A stretch of 9,016 bases of DNA from Lachnospiraceae bacterium UBA7598 (lineage in GTDB: Bacteria; Bacillota; Clostridia; Lachnospirales; Lachnospiraceae): NCBI GenBank assembly GCA_002474415.1, contig DLQV01000015.1, positions 10,372 to 19,387 on the forward strand, read 5' to 3'. The notes below the pieces were generated by a model. It did no database searches and was not told where the DNA came from. It saw only the letters and a program-made list of their open reading frames with translations. Each line of letters opens with the position of its first letter. Position 1 is the stretch's first letter. This document shows positions 1 through 6,105 of the stretch, piece by piece. A program made the translations under genes and the position numbers.

Positions 1-672
1 AAAATATGGATTATAGAAGATGATAAAAAATTAAATGATGGAATAATGCTTGCTCTTAAGTCGGAGGATTATCAATTTAAGCAGTTTCGTCTGTTATCGG
101 ATGCCAGAAAACAATGGAACGGTGGACAGATGGATCTGATTTTGCTCGATGTGAATCTGCCGGATGGAAACGGCATTGATTTTTTGAAAGAAATCCGACA
201 AAGCAGTCAGGTTCCGGTAATATTAATTACCGTAAACAATATGGAACTTGATATTGTAACGGGATTGGATGCCGGGGCAAATGATTATATTACAAAACCG
301 TTCAGCCTGATGGTGCTGCGGGCAAGGGTGGCGGTCTGGCTTCGCAACCTGCCGCAGACAACAGAAGTATTTGTACAGGGCAGGTATCGATTTGATTTTG
401 AAAAAATGCTGTTTTTCGTTGATGGAAGACCGGTGGAACTGAGCAGGACGGAACAGAAACTGCTTCGGATTTTATGCAGGAACAAAGGTGCAACGTTAAA
501 GAGAAGTTACCTCATTGTTCAGGTGTGGCAGGGAGAAACAGAATTTGTGGATGAACATGCCCTCACGGTTACGATCAAGAGACTGAGGGACAAATTAGAG
601 GAAAATGCCAAAGAACCAGTAGTTATTAAGACGGTATATGGCATCGGGTATACCTGGGCGGTAGATAAATGA
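1..672 (+). CDS. OmpR/PhoB-family response regulator (5' end outside window)
   Basis: This is a cytoplasmic DNA-binding response regulator, presumably phosphorylated by the kinase encoded next to it. The reading frame is open from base 1 (KIWIIEDD...), so the true start lies a few codons upstream. The ATG at 46 is internal, because starting there would lose the acidic pocket. Counting from base 1, the receiver domain covers about residues 1-115: acidic pocket E6-D7-D8, phosphoacceptor D50 in LILLDVNLPDG, switch T77 and conserved K99 in ITKPF. A winged-helix output domain covers about 125-220 (ELSRTEQKLL, recognition-helix region VTIKRLRDKLE, wing ending VYGIGYTW). The 223 visible residues are nearly the full family length. 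The stop overlaps the kinase start as ATGA, which implies translational coupling. By its transporter context the likely target is the ABC operon downstream; that is inference. All key residues are present. Confidence 0.95.
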   Translation, partial: KIWIIEDDKKLNDGIMLALKSEDYQFKQFRLLSDARKQWNGGQMDLILLDVNLPDGNGIDFLKEIRQSSQVPVILITVNNMELDIVTGLDAGANDYITKPFSLMVLRARVAVWLRNLPQTTEVFVQGRYRFDFEKMLFFVDGRPVELSRTEQKLLRILCRNKGATLKRSYLIVQVWQGETEFVDEHALTVTIKRLRDKLEENAKEPVVIKTVYGIGYTWAVDK

Positions 673-1574
673 TGGGCATATGGATCGGAATTGCTTTTGG
701 GGTTTTACTCTCCGGGATCGGTTTTCGGATTTATTACACAAAAAAGGAAAAGCGTCTGTTTACACATTTGCAGCAATTGTTAGAGGATGCCATAAATGGC
801 ACATATGAAGTATCGGAAATTTCAGAAGAGAAAGTCTCTCTGTTTGAGAACAGTTTTAAGAGATATCTCGATGGCAGTCGGATTTCGGAGGAACAGCAAA
901 AGACACAAAAGGAAATGATCCAGACGTTAATATCCGACATTGCGCACCAGACGCTGACACCAATTTCCAATCTGAAACTTTATGCGGAACTTCTCGAGGA
1001 AACGTACGGGGAGGATGCACAGATTAAGACAATTTCGGAAGAGACCGGGAAGCTGGATTTTCTGGTGCAGTCTCTTGTGAAACTGTCGCGCATGGAAAAT
1101 GGAATTATCGCGGTTCATCCCAAAGAACTGTCACTGCAGGAACTGTTTATGGCAATCCAGAAAATGTATCAGAAGAAAGCGGAACAAAAAAAGCTTACAT
1201 TTACAGTGGCTGAGGGAAAAGACAAAGCGGTATTTGACTTAAAATGGACGATGGAGGCCATTGGAAATATTGTCGACAATGCCATAAAATATACACCGTC
1301 AGGAGGAAGTGTCACAATCGGGGTACAAAAGTATTCTTTTTTTACAAAAATTTTGATTTCCGATACCGGAATCGGTATTGCAGAAGAGGAGGTCCCTAAA
1401 ATTTTTACCCGGTTTTACCGGAGCTTTGATGTGGCAGAGATGCCGGGGGTGGGCATCGGGTTATATCTTGCAAGGTATATTATCGAACAGCAGAAAGGCT
1501 ATATTCGGGTGGAGTCGCAAAAGGGAAAGGGCTCTGTATTTTCCGTGTTTCTTCCGATTGCTGCGATACATTAG
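669..1574 (+). CDS. Sensor histidine kinase with one N-terminal membrane segment
   Basis: This is a membrane-anchored histidine kinase of 301 residues, partner of the upstream regulator. Only one hydrophobic stretch is seen (about residues 3-23), followed directly by charged residues (TKKEKR), so there is essentially no extracytoplasmic sensor domain. A linker rich in Glu, Lys and Gln (24-85) leads to the dimerisation and phosphoacceptor helix with H93 in DIAHQTLTPISN. The catalytic ATPase domain has the N box GNIVDNAIKYTP (199-210), G1 DTGIGI (232-237), F box FTRFY (246-250) and G2 GVGIGLYLA (260-268). All catalytic elements appear intact. The start is the first of two tandem ATGs and overlaps the regulator stop by 4 bases; the second ATG is equally possible. 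Small kinases beside FtsX-type transporters (BceS-like) are known to take their signal from the transporter. That this one does so is inference. Confidence 0.93.
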   Translation: MMGIWIGIAFGVLLSGIGFRIYYTKKEKRLFTHLQQLLEDAINGTYEVSEISEEKVSLFENSFKRYLDGSRISEEQQKTQKEMIQTLISDIAHQTLTPISNLKLYAELLEETYGEDAQIKTISEETGKLDFLVQSLVKLSRMENGIIAVHPKELSLQELFMAIQKMYQKKAEQKKLTFTVAEGKDKAVFDLKWTMEAIGNIVDNAIKYTPSGGSVTIGVQKYSFFTKILISDTGIGIAEEEVPKIFTRFYRSFDVAEMPGVGIGLYLARYIIEQQKGYIRVESQKGKGSVFSVFLPIAAIH

Positions 1575-1676
1575 CGGAAAAGTATCAATTCTGTTATTTT
1601 TCAGAAACAAGCTGGAGACATCTGTGTGGTAAGGTCTGTGTTGGAAAAGATTCTGAAAAAGAAAGGATGAGGTGCT
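1575..1676 (+). promoter_or_regulatory. Gap between kinase and transporter genes with inverted repeats; possible operator
   Basis: This 102-base gap separates the regulator pair from the transporter pair, the position where such regulators often bind. TTTTTCAGAA at 1597-1606 is the exact reverse complement of TTCTGAAAAA at 1651-1660. A further TTCTG at 1589-1593 makes a short local dyad with CAGAA at 1602-1606, and GGAAAAG occurs at both ends of the gap. I found no convincing -35/-10 pair and no T-run that would make a terminator. The transporter genes may therefore be read through from the kinase or have a weak regulated promoter. The ATPase ribosome binding site (AGGATGAGGTG) lies at the 3' end of the gap. 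Function is not proven. Confidence 0.3.
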
Positions 1677-2384
1677 ATGGTTATTTTGGAAACGCACGAT
1701 TTGAAGAAAATTTACGGAAAAGGCGAGACAGAAGTTGTAGCTTTGGACAATGTGAACCTGTCCGTGGAAAAAGGCGGATTTACGGCGATTGTCGGGACTT
1801 CCGGCAGCGGAAAATCGACCCTTTTGCATATGATCGGAGGACTGGATCAGCCAACGTCCGGGACGGTGATTGTGGATGGACAGAAACTGAACGATCTGGA
1901 TGCGGATGCACTTACCATATTCCGGCGAAGAAATATCGGATTTGTTTTCCAGCAGTATAATCTTGTGCCGATGCTTACGGTATGGGAAAATATCATTCTG
2001 CCCATCCGGTTGGACGGGAAAACACCCGAAGAGAATTATCTTAAAGAAATAGTCACAACCCTTGGCCTTACGGACAAGCGAAACCGGTTTCCGGGAGAAT
2101 TATCGGGGGGACAGCAGCAGAGGGTTGCAATTGCAAGAGCACTTGCATCGAAACCGGCCATACTCTTGGCAGACGAACCGACGGGAAATCTGGACAGCAA
2201 AACCTCCCAGGATGTGCTTGGATTACTGAAAGTTACGGGCAGCAGATTCCACCAGACGATCGTGATGATCACACACAATGAAGAAATTGCACAGATGGCA
2301 GACCGGGTGATCAGGATTGAGGATGGCAAAATTGTTTCCGACAGTCAGGACGTGGCACAGGGGGTGATCGCATGGCAAAAGTAG
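1677..2384 (+). CDS. ABC transporter ATP-binding protein, MacB/LolD/BceA type
   Basis: This is the cytoplasmic ATPase subunit that drives the FtsX-type permease encoded next to it. At 235 residues it has the usual length of this family. The nucleotide-binding elements are all visible: Walker A GTSGSGKST (40-48), Q-loop FVFQQYNLVP (about 89-98), signature LSGGQQQRVAIARAL (142-156), Walker B ILLADEPTGNLDS (162-174) with catalytic E167, and the switch histidine H200 in MITHNEEIA. The string DEPTGNLDS with LSGGQQQR is characteristic of the MacB/LolD/BceA branch, which couples ATP hydrolysis to mechanical movements of the permease rather than to classical transmembrane transport. The ATG follows AGGATGAGGTG at good spacing. 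The gene ends 13 bases inside the permease gene, so the two are very probably co-translated. The substrate cannot be read from the sequence; antimicrobial peptide handling is inferred from the neighbouring two-component genes. Confidence 0.95.
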   Translation: MVILETHDLKKIYGKGETEVVALDNVNLSVEKGGFTAIVGTSGSGKSTLLHMIGGLDQPTSGTVIVDGQKLNDLDADALTIFRRRNIGFVFQQYNLVPMLTVWENIILPIRLDGKTPEENYLKEIVTTLGLTDKRNRFPGELSGGQQQRVAIARALASKPAILLADEPTGNLDSKTSQDVLGLLKVTGSRFHQTIVMITHNEEIAQMADRVIRIEDGKIVSDSQDVAQGVIAWQK

Positions 2385-4924
2385 ACAGCCGGGAAATGTT
2401 GCGCTTGGTGACCGGGCGTTTCATGAAAATGAACCGCAAGCGAAATCTCATAGCGGTCGTTGCCATTATGCTGACGGCATTGCTTTTTACAAGCCTTTTT
2501 ACGGGAGCGGAATCTTTGATTCTTTCAAAACGTGCCACGGAAATCCGGCAGTTTATGTCTTCTTCCCATGCAGTTGTGCAGGACCTTACGCAGACACAGG
2601 CGAAACATGCGCTGGCGGCACTGAAAACGGATCAGGATATTTTAAAGTACGGAAAAGGTATCTTTTTAGGGAGTGGCATGAATCCGGAATTTCATTTTTC
2701 CGCAGAAGTCCGTTTTGCGGATTATGCTATGGCGGAGAGTTATAATTGTACGCCAACGACCGGGCATTTACCGGAAAAGGAAAACGAGATTGCAGTGAGC
2801 AGTCTTGTGCTTGATCAGTGTGGTCTGCCGCATAAGACCGGACAGAAAATAACGGTCACCTGGGACAGAAATGGGAAGACGCAGACCGATGCGTTTGTCG
2901 TGTCCGGTTTCTGGAAAGGGGACAAAGCAGTGATGTCACAGCTTCTGTTTGTATCGGAAGCATATGCAAAAGAACATGCGGCTCTGCCAACGGAAAAAGA
3001 GATTTCCAATGGAAATGTCTGCGGTGGGTATGAATATGCGGTATGGTATGACAATTTGTGGAATTTGAATGCAAAAACGGACCGCTTATCAAAAGAAGCG
3101 GGATTGTGGAACGCGGCAAATAAATTTGAAGTAAATCCGGCATATGATTTCATGGGAGAAGATGGGTTTTCCTTTGGTTCGCTTCTGGTTTTGCTGCTTT
3201 TTATTATGCTTGCAGGGTATCTGATTATCTATAATGTATTTAGTCTTTCCGTGAAAACAGACATCCGTGTATACGGACTTTTGAAAAATATCGGGACAAC
3301 CGCAAAACAGTTAAAACAGATCGTAAGAATGCAGGCGTTTTTGCTGTCACTCATCGGAATTCCTGCCGGGATAGTGGCCGGATATCTTGCAGCAGTGGCG
3401 ATGGCACCTTCACTGAATGCACAGGAAGCGGTTCATGCCCAGGAGGTGGAAGTCTCTCTTGTGGTGGTAAAAGCCAATCTGGCAATCTTTGCTGCCGCAG
3501 CAGTGTTTACTCTGATTACGGTATATCTTTCGTGCCTGCAGTCCTGCCGTATGGTAGAACGTGTATCGCCGGTGGAGGCACTTGTTCTCTCTGAACATAC
3601 GATGGCATATGAAAGAAAAGCAGGAAGAAAGAGCCGGAATTTTTCGGCCAGCTGGTGGGGCATGGCAGTAAAAAATATGTTCCGTGACTGGAAAAAGGGA
3701 CTGGTTGTTATGGTTTCCATAGCGTTGTCCATGCTGGTTGTCAACAGTATTGTGATGCTGGTCCGTGGGTATGATTTTGATTCTTACAAAAAGGTGTTTC
3801 TGGCTTCGGATTTTCAGATTGATGAGATGACGGCAACCTTATCCACGACAAATTTTGAAGGGGTAAGTCCGGACATTCAGAAACTACTGGAACAATGTCC
3901 GTATCGTAAAAGCGTCGGATATGTTTATTATTCTTCCGAAAAACATAACATGGACAGCAACCTGAAACGTACATGGAACAGATACGCCAAGCTATATCAG
4001 AAAGACTGGACGGATTACGAACAAAAACAGTGGTCCGATATGAAAACGTCCGGGAAAATCAGAGTGCATTTTCTTGGAATCAGTAAAGCAGTATTTGATA
4101 AACTGGAATGGAAAGAAAAGCCGTGCTCGTGGTCAAAATTTCAGACAGGAAAATATGTCATTGTAGATTATAACCAGAATCTGGAAGAATCATACAGCTC
4201 CTACTATCATACCGGCGATACCTTTGCCATGCAGTATCAGAGCGGGGATGAAAAAAATTACAAGGTATTGGGATCGGCCATGATGCCATATGCCATTGAT
4301 TACCCGTATGCAGATATGCTCTATATTACGGTGATGGTGCCGGAGAAGGAGTTTAAAGAACACACCGGAATCGACAGTGCAATGTATGCGGTGATGGATG
4401 CGAAAAAGGGACAGGAGAAACAGGTGCAGAAGTATCTAAAGCAGACCGTTTCAAAAAAAGATGACAGGATTAATATTTTTTCTGTTCTGATGATGAAGGA
4501 AAGTTTTCAGAAATATGTCAGTAAATATTATTCTATCGGTGCCTTTCTTGTGGTGATTCTGCTTGCCATCGCAGTTATGAATTTCTTTAATACAACGGCA
4601 GTTTCCGTTTTGGGCAGAAAGAGGGAACTGACACTGCTTGAAGCGGTTGGAATGACGCGGATACAGATTATAAAAATGCTGATCGCGGAAGGCTGTATTT
4701 ACTTTATTGGAGCATTTGTGATCGCAGTTGTACTGGTGTGCACGGTTTCGGAAAAACTCTTATCCCACACGATCGGTCAGGCATTTTTCTTTCAGATGCA
4801 TTTGACGGTACTGCCGTGCATCGGTCTGCTGCCGGTATTTTTCATAATAGCCGTCACCATTCCTTATGGGCAGTACCGAAAAATGAGCAAGGAGAGTATT
4901 GTGCAGCGGATTCGGGACGAATAA
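2372..4924 (+). CDS. FtsX-family ABC transporter permease with two large extracytoplasmic domains
   Basis: This is the membrane subunit of the ABC system, 850 residues. Hydrophobicity gives eight membrane segments in two repeats of four: about 26-45, 268-290, 322-345 and 364-387, then 443-465, 722-743, 770-792 and 812-832. Large polar domains lie between the first and second segment of each half (about 46-267 and 466-720), as expected for a duplicated FtsX/MacB fold. Likely coupling helices that contact the ATPase are VYGLLKNIGTTAKQL (300-314) and the equivalent RKRELTLLEAVGMTR (749-763). The first outer domain shows family-like text GHLPEKENEIAVSS (131-144). This is not the ten-segment single-domain BceB layout, so substrate and mechanism may differ. 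The gene starts inside the ATPase gene with a GGGGGTGAT-like ribosome binding site. It ends 9 bases from the convergent exonuclease gene. Export, detoxification or sensing of an envelope-active peptide is plausible but unproven. Confidence 0.9.
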   Translation: MAKVDSREMLRLVTGRFMKMNRKRNLIAVVAIMLTALLFTSLFTGAESLILSKRATEIRQFMSSSHAVVQDLTQTQAKHALAALKTDQDILKYGKGIFLGSGMNPEFHFSAEVRFADYAMAESYNCTPTTGHLPEKENEIAVSSLVLDQCGLPHKTGQKITVTWDRNGKTQTDAFVVSGFWKGDKAVMSQLLFVSEAYAKEHAALPTEKEISNGNVCGGYEYAVWYDNLWNLNAKTDRLSKEAGLWNAANKFEVNPAYDFMGEDGFSFGSLLVLLLFIMLAGYLIIYNVFSLSVKTDIRVYGLLKNIGTTAKQLKQIVRMQAFLLSLIGIPAGIVAGYLAAVAMAPSLNAQEAVHAQEVEVSLVVVKANLAIFAAAAVFTLITVYLSCLQSCRMVERVSPVEALVLSEHTMAYERKAGRKSRNFSASWWGMAVKNMFRDWKKGLVVMVSIALSMLVVNSIVMLVRGYDFDSYKKVFLASDFQIDEMTATLSTTNFEGVSPDIQKLLEQCPYRKSVGYVYYSSEKHNMDSNLKRTWNRYAKLYQKDWTDYEQKQWSDMKTSGKIRVHFLGISKAVFDKLEWKEKPCSWSKFQTGKYVIVDYNQNLEESYSSYYHTGDTFAMQYQSGDEKNYKVLGSAMMPYAIDYPYADMLYITVMVPEKEFKEHTGIDSAMYAVMDAKKGQEKQVQKYLKQTVSKKDDRINIFSVLMMKESFQKYVSKYYSIGAFLVVILLAIAVMNFFNTTAVSVLGRKRELTLLEAVGMTRIQIIKMLIAEGCIYFIGAFVIAVVLVCTVSEKLLSHTIGQAFFFQMHLTVLPCIGLLPVFFIIAVTIPYGQYRKMSKESIVQRIRDE

Positions 4925-4933
4925 TAAAATTAT

Positions 4934-5689
4934 TTACAGTTCTATCGTCAGTTCTACCGGACAGTGATCCGAACCGAATACATCGGTATGGATAGCTGCT
5001 CCGGTGAGACTAGAATCCAGCCGTTTGGAAGTGATGAAATAATCGATCCGCCATCCGGCGTTTTTCTCGCGGGCTTTAAAGCGGTAGGACCACCAGGAAT
5101 AAATGCCCTCGGCATCCGGATAAAAATAACGGAAGGTATCCGTAAAACCAGCGTTTAAAAGTTCGGTCATTTTTTCCCGTTCTTCATCGGAGAAACCAGC
5201 ATTTTTACGGTTGGTCTTTGGGTTTTTCAGATCAATTTCCGTATGTGCAACATTTAAATCGCCGCAGAGAATGACCGGTTTTTTACTGTCGAGCTGAAGA
5301 AGATAAGCGCGGAAAGCATCTTCCCATTCCATGCGGTAGGGAAGGCGTGCCAGTTCACTCTGGGAATTAGGGGTATAGCAGGTGACAAGATAGAAGTTGT
5401 CATATTCGAGGGTGATCACCCGGCCTTCGGTATCGCAGATTGCGGTGCCGATGCCGCGCGTGACCTGAAGCGGTTCGTGTTTTGCAAAGATTGCCGTGCC
5501 GGAGTAGCCTTTTTTCTCGGCGTAATTCCAGTACTGGTGATAGCCTGGCAGATCGAGCGAGATCTGTCCTTCCTGTAATTTGGTTTCCTGGATACAAAAG
5601 AAGTCCGCATTTGTGGTGTGAAAATAGTCTAAAAAGCCTTTTTGCACACAGGCGCGCAGTCCGTTGACGTTCCATGAGATAAGTTTCAT
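4934..5689 (-). CDS. xth: Exodeoxyribonuclease III / AP endonuclease
   Basis: This is a DNA repair enzyme of the exonuclease III family (ExoA/XthA). It cuts DNA at abasic sites and removes 3' blocking groups and nucleotides in base-excision repair, using Mg2+. At 251 residues it has normal length. The whole endonuclease/exonuclease/phosphatase fold is visible with its active site: N7 in SWNVNGLRA, metal ligand E35 in IQETKL, Y105 in CYTPNS, D144 and N146 in CGDLNVAH, D216 in WRIDYF, and the catalytic pair D241-H242 in GSDHCPVEL. On the minus strand the ATG at 5687-5689 follows AGGAGG with 9 bases between, and a good promoter lies just upstream. The gene converges on the ABC permease with a 9-base gap and has no functional link to it. 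I see no terminator after its stop. The bacterial name may be exoA or xth. Confidence 0.96.
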   Translation of the reverse strand: MKLISWNVNGLRACVQKGFLDYFHTTNADFFCIQETKLQEGQISLDLPGYHQYWNYAEKKGYSGTAIFAKHEPLQVTRGIGTAICDTEGRVITLEYDNFYLVTCYTPNSQSELARLPYRMEWEDAFRAYLLQLDSKKPVILCGDLNVAHTEIDLKNPKTNRKNAGFSDEEREKMTELLNAGFTDTFRYFYPDAEGIYSWWSYRFKAREKNAGWRIDYFITSKRLDSSLTGAAIHTDVFGSDHCPVELTIEL

Positions 5690-5720
5690 TTCTGATATCC
5701 TCCTGAGTTGCTTTTATTAA

Positions 5721-5749
5721 ATTATATACATATGGGAAAGAAAGTACAA
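5721..5749 (-). promoter_or_regulatory. Sigma-A-type promoter of the exonuclease III gene
   Basis: Read on the minus strand, TTGTAC (5749-5744) and a perfect TATAAT (5726-5721) are separated by exactly 17 bases. Transcription would start near 5714, giving a leader of about 24 bases that carries the AGGAGG ribosome binding site. The placement immediately ahead of the gene makes this a strong call by sequence, though no start site has been mapped. Confidence 0.75.
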
Positions 5750-5810
5750 GCTTTGCTACTGTTCGCAGGGGAACCGGTGAACAATAACAAAGCTTCTGAA
5801 AAAAGTACTT
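5742..5810. repeat. Interrupted inverted repeat between divergent promoters
   Basis: AAGTACAAGCTTTG at 5742-5755 is mirrored by CAAAGCTT at 5788-5795 and, after a 9-base interruption, GTACTT at 5805-5810. The left arm covers the -35 box of the exonuclease promoter and the right outer arm touches the -35 box of the tRNA promoter. An inner GTTC (5761-5764) and GAAC (5779-5782) extend the dyad imperfectly. It could be a binding site for a shared regulator or simply chance symmetry in a short AT-rich region. Confidence 0.3.
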
Positions 5811-5840
5811 GACGCATAGCTTGCGCTATGATAGTATAAT
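5809..5840 (+). promoter_or_regulatory. Promoter of tRNA-Glu, with a dyad in the spacer
   Basis: TTGACG at 5809-5814 is a good -35 box. The -10 box is ambiguous: TATAAT at 5835-5840 is perfect but 20 bases away and would start transcription at or inside the tRNA. TAGTAT at 5832-5837 has the ideal 17-base spacer and would start just upstream of the tRNA, leaving little or no leader. A perfect inverted repeat, CATAGC-TTGC-GCTATG (5815-5830), fills the spacer. The promoter assignment is firm; its exact -10 is not. Confidence 0.65.
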
Positions 5841-5844
5841 ACAC

Positions 5845-5916
5845 GGTTCGTTGGTCAAGCGGTTAAGACGCCGCCCTCTCACGGCGGAAACACGGGTTCG
5901 ATTCCCGTACGGACTG
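5845..5916 (+). tRNA. tRNA-Glu, anticodon CTC
   Basis: The stretch folds as a complete cloverleaf. The acceptor stem is GGTTCGT (5845-5851) with ACGGACT (5909-5915), including G-T pairs at the first and fourth positions. The D arm is GTC/GAC around AAGCGGTTAA. The anticodon stem CCGCC/GGCGG (5871-5875 and 5883-5887) holds the loop CTCTCAC with anticodon CTC at 5878-5880, reading GAG codons. The T arm is ACGGG/CCCGT around TTCGATT. The discriminator is G at 5916. The CCA end is not encoded (CTA follows), so it must be added by CCA-adding enzyme. The body closely resembles the Bacillus tRNA-Glu as I remember it. It has its own promoter and terminator and stands alone ahead of the rimP operon. 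Confidence 0.95.
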
Positions 5917-5918
5917 CT

Positions 5919-5955
5919 AAAGTTCTTACCTGATGGGGTAGGAACTTTTTGTTTT
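5919..5955 (+). terminator. Rho-independent terminator of tRNA-Glu
   Basis: AAAGTTCTTACC (5919-5930) pairs with GGTAGGAACTTT (5937-5948) over 12 base pairs with one G-T wobble and a six-base loop TGATGG. A T-rich tail (TTTTTGTTTTG) follows from 5946. It begins three bases after the tRNA discriminator, so it ends the tRNA transcript and separates it from the rimP operon promoter downstream. Confidence 0.92.
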
Positions 5956-5978
5956 GTGAAAGAAAAACACAAAATCCC

Positions 5979-6007
5979 TTGAAATCAAGGGGAAAGAGTG
6001 ATATGAT
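5979..6007 (+). promoter_or_regulatory. Sigma-A-type promoter of the rimP-nusA-infB operon
   Basis: TTGAAA (5979-5984) and TATGAT (6002-6007) are separated by exactly 17 bases, placing the start near 6014 and giving a leader of about 92 bases before rimP. The -35 box lies inside a perfect 16-base dyad CCCTTGAAATCAAGGG (5976-5991), which could be an operator. The promoter lies after the tRNA terminator, so the operon need not depend on read-through from the tRNA. Confidence 0.8.
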
Positions 6008-6032
6008 AACAAAAGTAGCATAGAAACTAAGG

Positions 6033-6067
6033 TTGAGAGAGGGCAGATGTCCTCTCTCAAATTTTTG
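6033..6067 (+). terminator. Leader terminator (probable attenuator) upstream of rimP
   Basis: TTGAGAGAGG (6033-6042) and CCTCTCTCAA (6051-6060) form a perfect 10-bp stem with an eight-base loop GCAGATGT, followed directly by ATTTTTG. This is a classical Rho-independent terminator, but it lies between the operon promoter and the rimP start, so it should stop part of the transcripts before the first gene. I see no competing antiterminator, T-box or known riboswitch fold in the leader. From memory, the Bacillus subtilis nusA operon is autoregulated by NusA-stimulated termination in its leader. The same logic would fit here and is inference. Confidence 0.8.
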
Positions 6068-6105
6068 TGAAAATGTGTTTTATGTCAAAGAAAAGAGGTG
6101 GTAAT

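Noticed and set aside
1461..1829. Minus-strand open frame of 122 codons across the kinase end and ATPase start
   Set aside because: Opposes two well-supported genes and has no domain-like features.
4937..4985. Possible terminator at the end of the exonuclease gene
   Set aside because: Only short GTTC/GAAC complementarity inside the coding region, with no T-run on either strand.
6067..6105. Longer rimP start at GTG 6067 (or ATG 6073)
   Set aside because: Overlaps the T-run of the leader terminator, lacks a ribosome binding site and adds residues not typical of RimP.
6008..6105. Riboswitch or T-box in the rimP leader
   Set aside because: The leader is only about 92 bases, with a single hairpin and no recognisable aptamer or T-box sequence.
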